The position numbers and the translations under genes are program-made. The notes below the pieces were generated by a model. The model was not told the DNA's origin, did no database searches, and saw only the letters and a list, made by a program, of their open reading frames with translations. Shown here piece after piece: positions 63,126 to 64,000 of a stretch of 64,000 nt of DNA. The stretch covers positions 1 through 64,000 of the forward strand of contig NZ_AGTS01000002.1 in assembly GCF_000238595.1 (NCBI RefSeq). Reading direction: 5' to 3'. Source of the stretch: Acidovorax sp. NO-1. GTDB lineage: Bacteria; Pseudomonadota; Gammaproteobacteria; Burkholderiales; Burkholderiaceae_C. Position 1 is the first letter of the stretch. Each line of letters starts with the position of its first letter.

Positions 63126-64000
63126 GAACCGCCCGATGGCCGAGGGCGCGATGTTCTCCCAACTCGGCGATGCCCGCACCGGCAAGCTGGCCGACAACCT
63201 GAGCGGCTTTGGCCGCACGCTGCGCCGCGCTGGCGTGCGGGTGGATGCGGCCCGCATGGCGCTGGCGCAGCAGGCGGTGATGCTGGTGGGCCTGCAGCGC
63301 GAGGACTTCAGCGCCGCACTGGAGGCGGTGCTGGTCAGCCGCGAGCAAGACCGCATGGTGTTCCGCGAGCTGTTCGACGCCTACTTTCGCAATCCCAACG
63401 TCGCACAGAAGCTGCTGGCACAGATGCTGCCCAGCGCCGAGTCCAAGGCCGAGCCCGTCAAGCGCCGCCCGCGCGTGAGCGAGGCCCTGGCCCCCGTGCG
63501 CGCCGCGCGCAATGCACCGCCCGCACGCAAAGAAGACAAGATCGAATTCGACGCCGCCATGACGGCCAGCGACCTGCAGCGCTTGCGCCACGCCGACTTC
63601 AACCAGCTCTCGGCCAGCGAATACCTGCTGGTGGAGCGTCTGGCGCGCGAAGTGCCCTTGCCCTTGCCGCGCTACGCGGCCCGGCGCACCCGCCCCGGTG
63701 TGCGCGGCAGCCGACCGCACTGGCCGGGCGCCATGCACCACGCGGCGCGCAACGGGGGCGAGGTGCTGTATATCCCGCTGCTGCAGCGGCGCCAGCAACC
63801 GCTGCCCCTGCTGGTGCTGGTGGATGTGTCCGGCTCCATGGAGCGTTACGCGCGGCTGCTGCTGGCGTTTTTGCATGCCGCGACCTCCGCGCGCCACACC
63901 GGCGCTGCAGGTGGGGTCGTGCGCCGCGACGTGTTTGCGTTTGGCACCGGGCTGACCGATCTCACGCCAGCATTTCGCCTGGCCGATACCGACGCGATGC
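63118..64000 (+). CDS. coxE: VWA-domain protein CoxE-like (partial, runs off the window)
   Basis: Starts at ATG 63118, overlapping coxD by 8 bases; ATG 63136 (MAEGAM) is an alternative. About 294 residues are visible. The N-terminal helical part (GKLADNLSGFGRTLRRAGVR) is followed by a conserved PLPRYAARRTRPG and a VWA fold with the MIDAS start LVLVDVSGSMERYAR near residue 240. CoxD/CoxE-type MoxR-VWA pairs form maturation complexes. The 3' end lies beyond 64000. Confidence 0.88.
   Translation, partial: MHENRPMAEGAMFSQLGDARTGKLADNLSGFGRTLRRAGVRVDAARMALAQQAVMLVGLQREDFSAALEAVLVSREQDRMVFRELFDAYFRNPNVAQKLLAQMLPSAESKAEPVKRRPRVSEALAPVRAARNAPPARKEDKIEFDAAMTASDLQRLRHADFNQLSASEYLLVERLAREVPLPLPRYAARRTRPGVRGSRPHWPGAMHHAARNGGEVLYIPLLQRRQQPLPLLVLVDVSGSMERYARLLLAFLHAATSARHTGAAGGVVRRDVFAFGTGLTDLTPAFRLADTDAM

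Overview
The window is a high-GC chromosomal segment of a betaproteobacterium in the Burkholderiales, most likely Comamonadaceae and close to Acidovorax. This rests on gene content (flhDC flagellar master regulator, Bug and TRAP solute receptors, hemCDXY, GcvA-type LysR next to gcdH) and on a dispersed palindromic repeat (core AGCGCTT...AAGCGCT, flanked by GGCCTC and AGCTAT) that I recall from Comamonadaceae genomes; no database search was possible. Coding density is high. I see no prophage, insertion sequence, CRISPR array or rRNA. There is one tRNA (Leu, CAA anticodon) and one FMN riboswitch.

Layout. 0.1-4.1 kb: a Bug-type solute receptor followed on the same strand by a FixJ-type response regulator and a DctS-like sensor kinase. 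4.1-9.5 kb: a flavoprotein reductase with a 2Fe-2S domain, an SDR-type epimerase, two small envelope proteins, a CheV-like protein and a hypothetical protein. 9.6-10.6 kb: FMN riboswitch and a type II lumazine synthase. 10.6-14.9 kb: a chemoreceptor remnant, then a glutaryl-CoA module (CoA-transferase, glutaryl-CoA dehydrogenase, divergent LysR regulator). 15-24.5 kb: a lipoprotein, tRNA-Leu, cysM, a Nudix hydrolase, a TusA-like protein, galU, valS and an M48 membrane peptidase. 24.6-27.3 kb: a VOC protein and a cytochrome b561/YceI/YceI operon. 27.5-32 kb: the haem operon hemC-hemD-hemX-hemY, divergent from ppc (32-34.8 kb). 34.8-42.2 kb: AI-2E family transporter, two lipoproteins (one FlgO-like), flhDC, a mercaptopyruvate sulfurtransferase, an EamA transporter and a Rieske oxygenase. 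42.4-45.8 kb: xseB-ispA-dxs, the isoprenoid start cluster. 45.9-51.3 kb: two tandem TRAP receptors facing a dctQM permease pair. 51.4-54.9 kb: a tungstate-type ABC transporter (tupBCA) with a divergent ModE-like regulator. 55-56.7 kb: a UbiB-like protein. 56.9-64 kb: a GAF/Fis regulator divergent from a molybdenum hydroxylase cluster (S-L-M subunits), then coxD (MoxR ATPase) and coxE (VWA), the last running off the right edge.

The most notable signal is the palindromic repeat, with 13 recognisable copies. Several sit between convergent genes, where at least one would form a near-perfect bidirectional terminator. Three lie immediately upstream of start codons in the same orientation. Two lie inside genes: one encodes most of the TupA signal peptide and one encodes about 19 in-frame residues of HemD. 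Other points of interest are a four-copy in-frame 27-bp repeat in ispA, a lone riboswitch-controlled lumazine synthase, a ModE-HTH/receptor-domain fusion beside the tungstate transporter, and an AcoR-like regulator lacking the AAA+ domain. I did not find a clearly new defence or mobile system; the best candidate for undescribed biology is the tungstate/molybdenum block (51.4-64 kb) together with the repeat domestication events.
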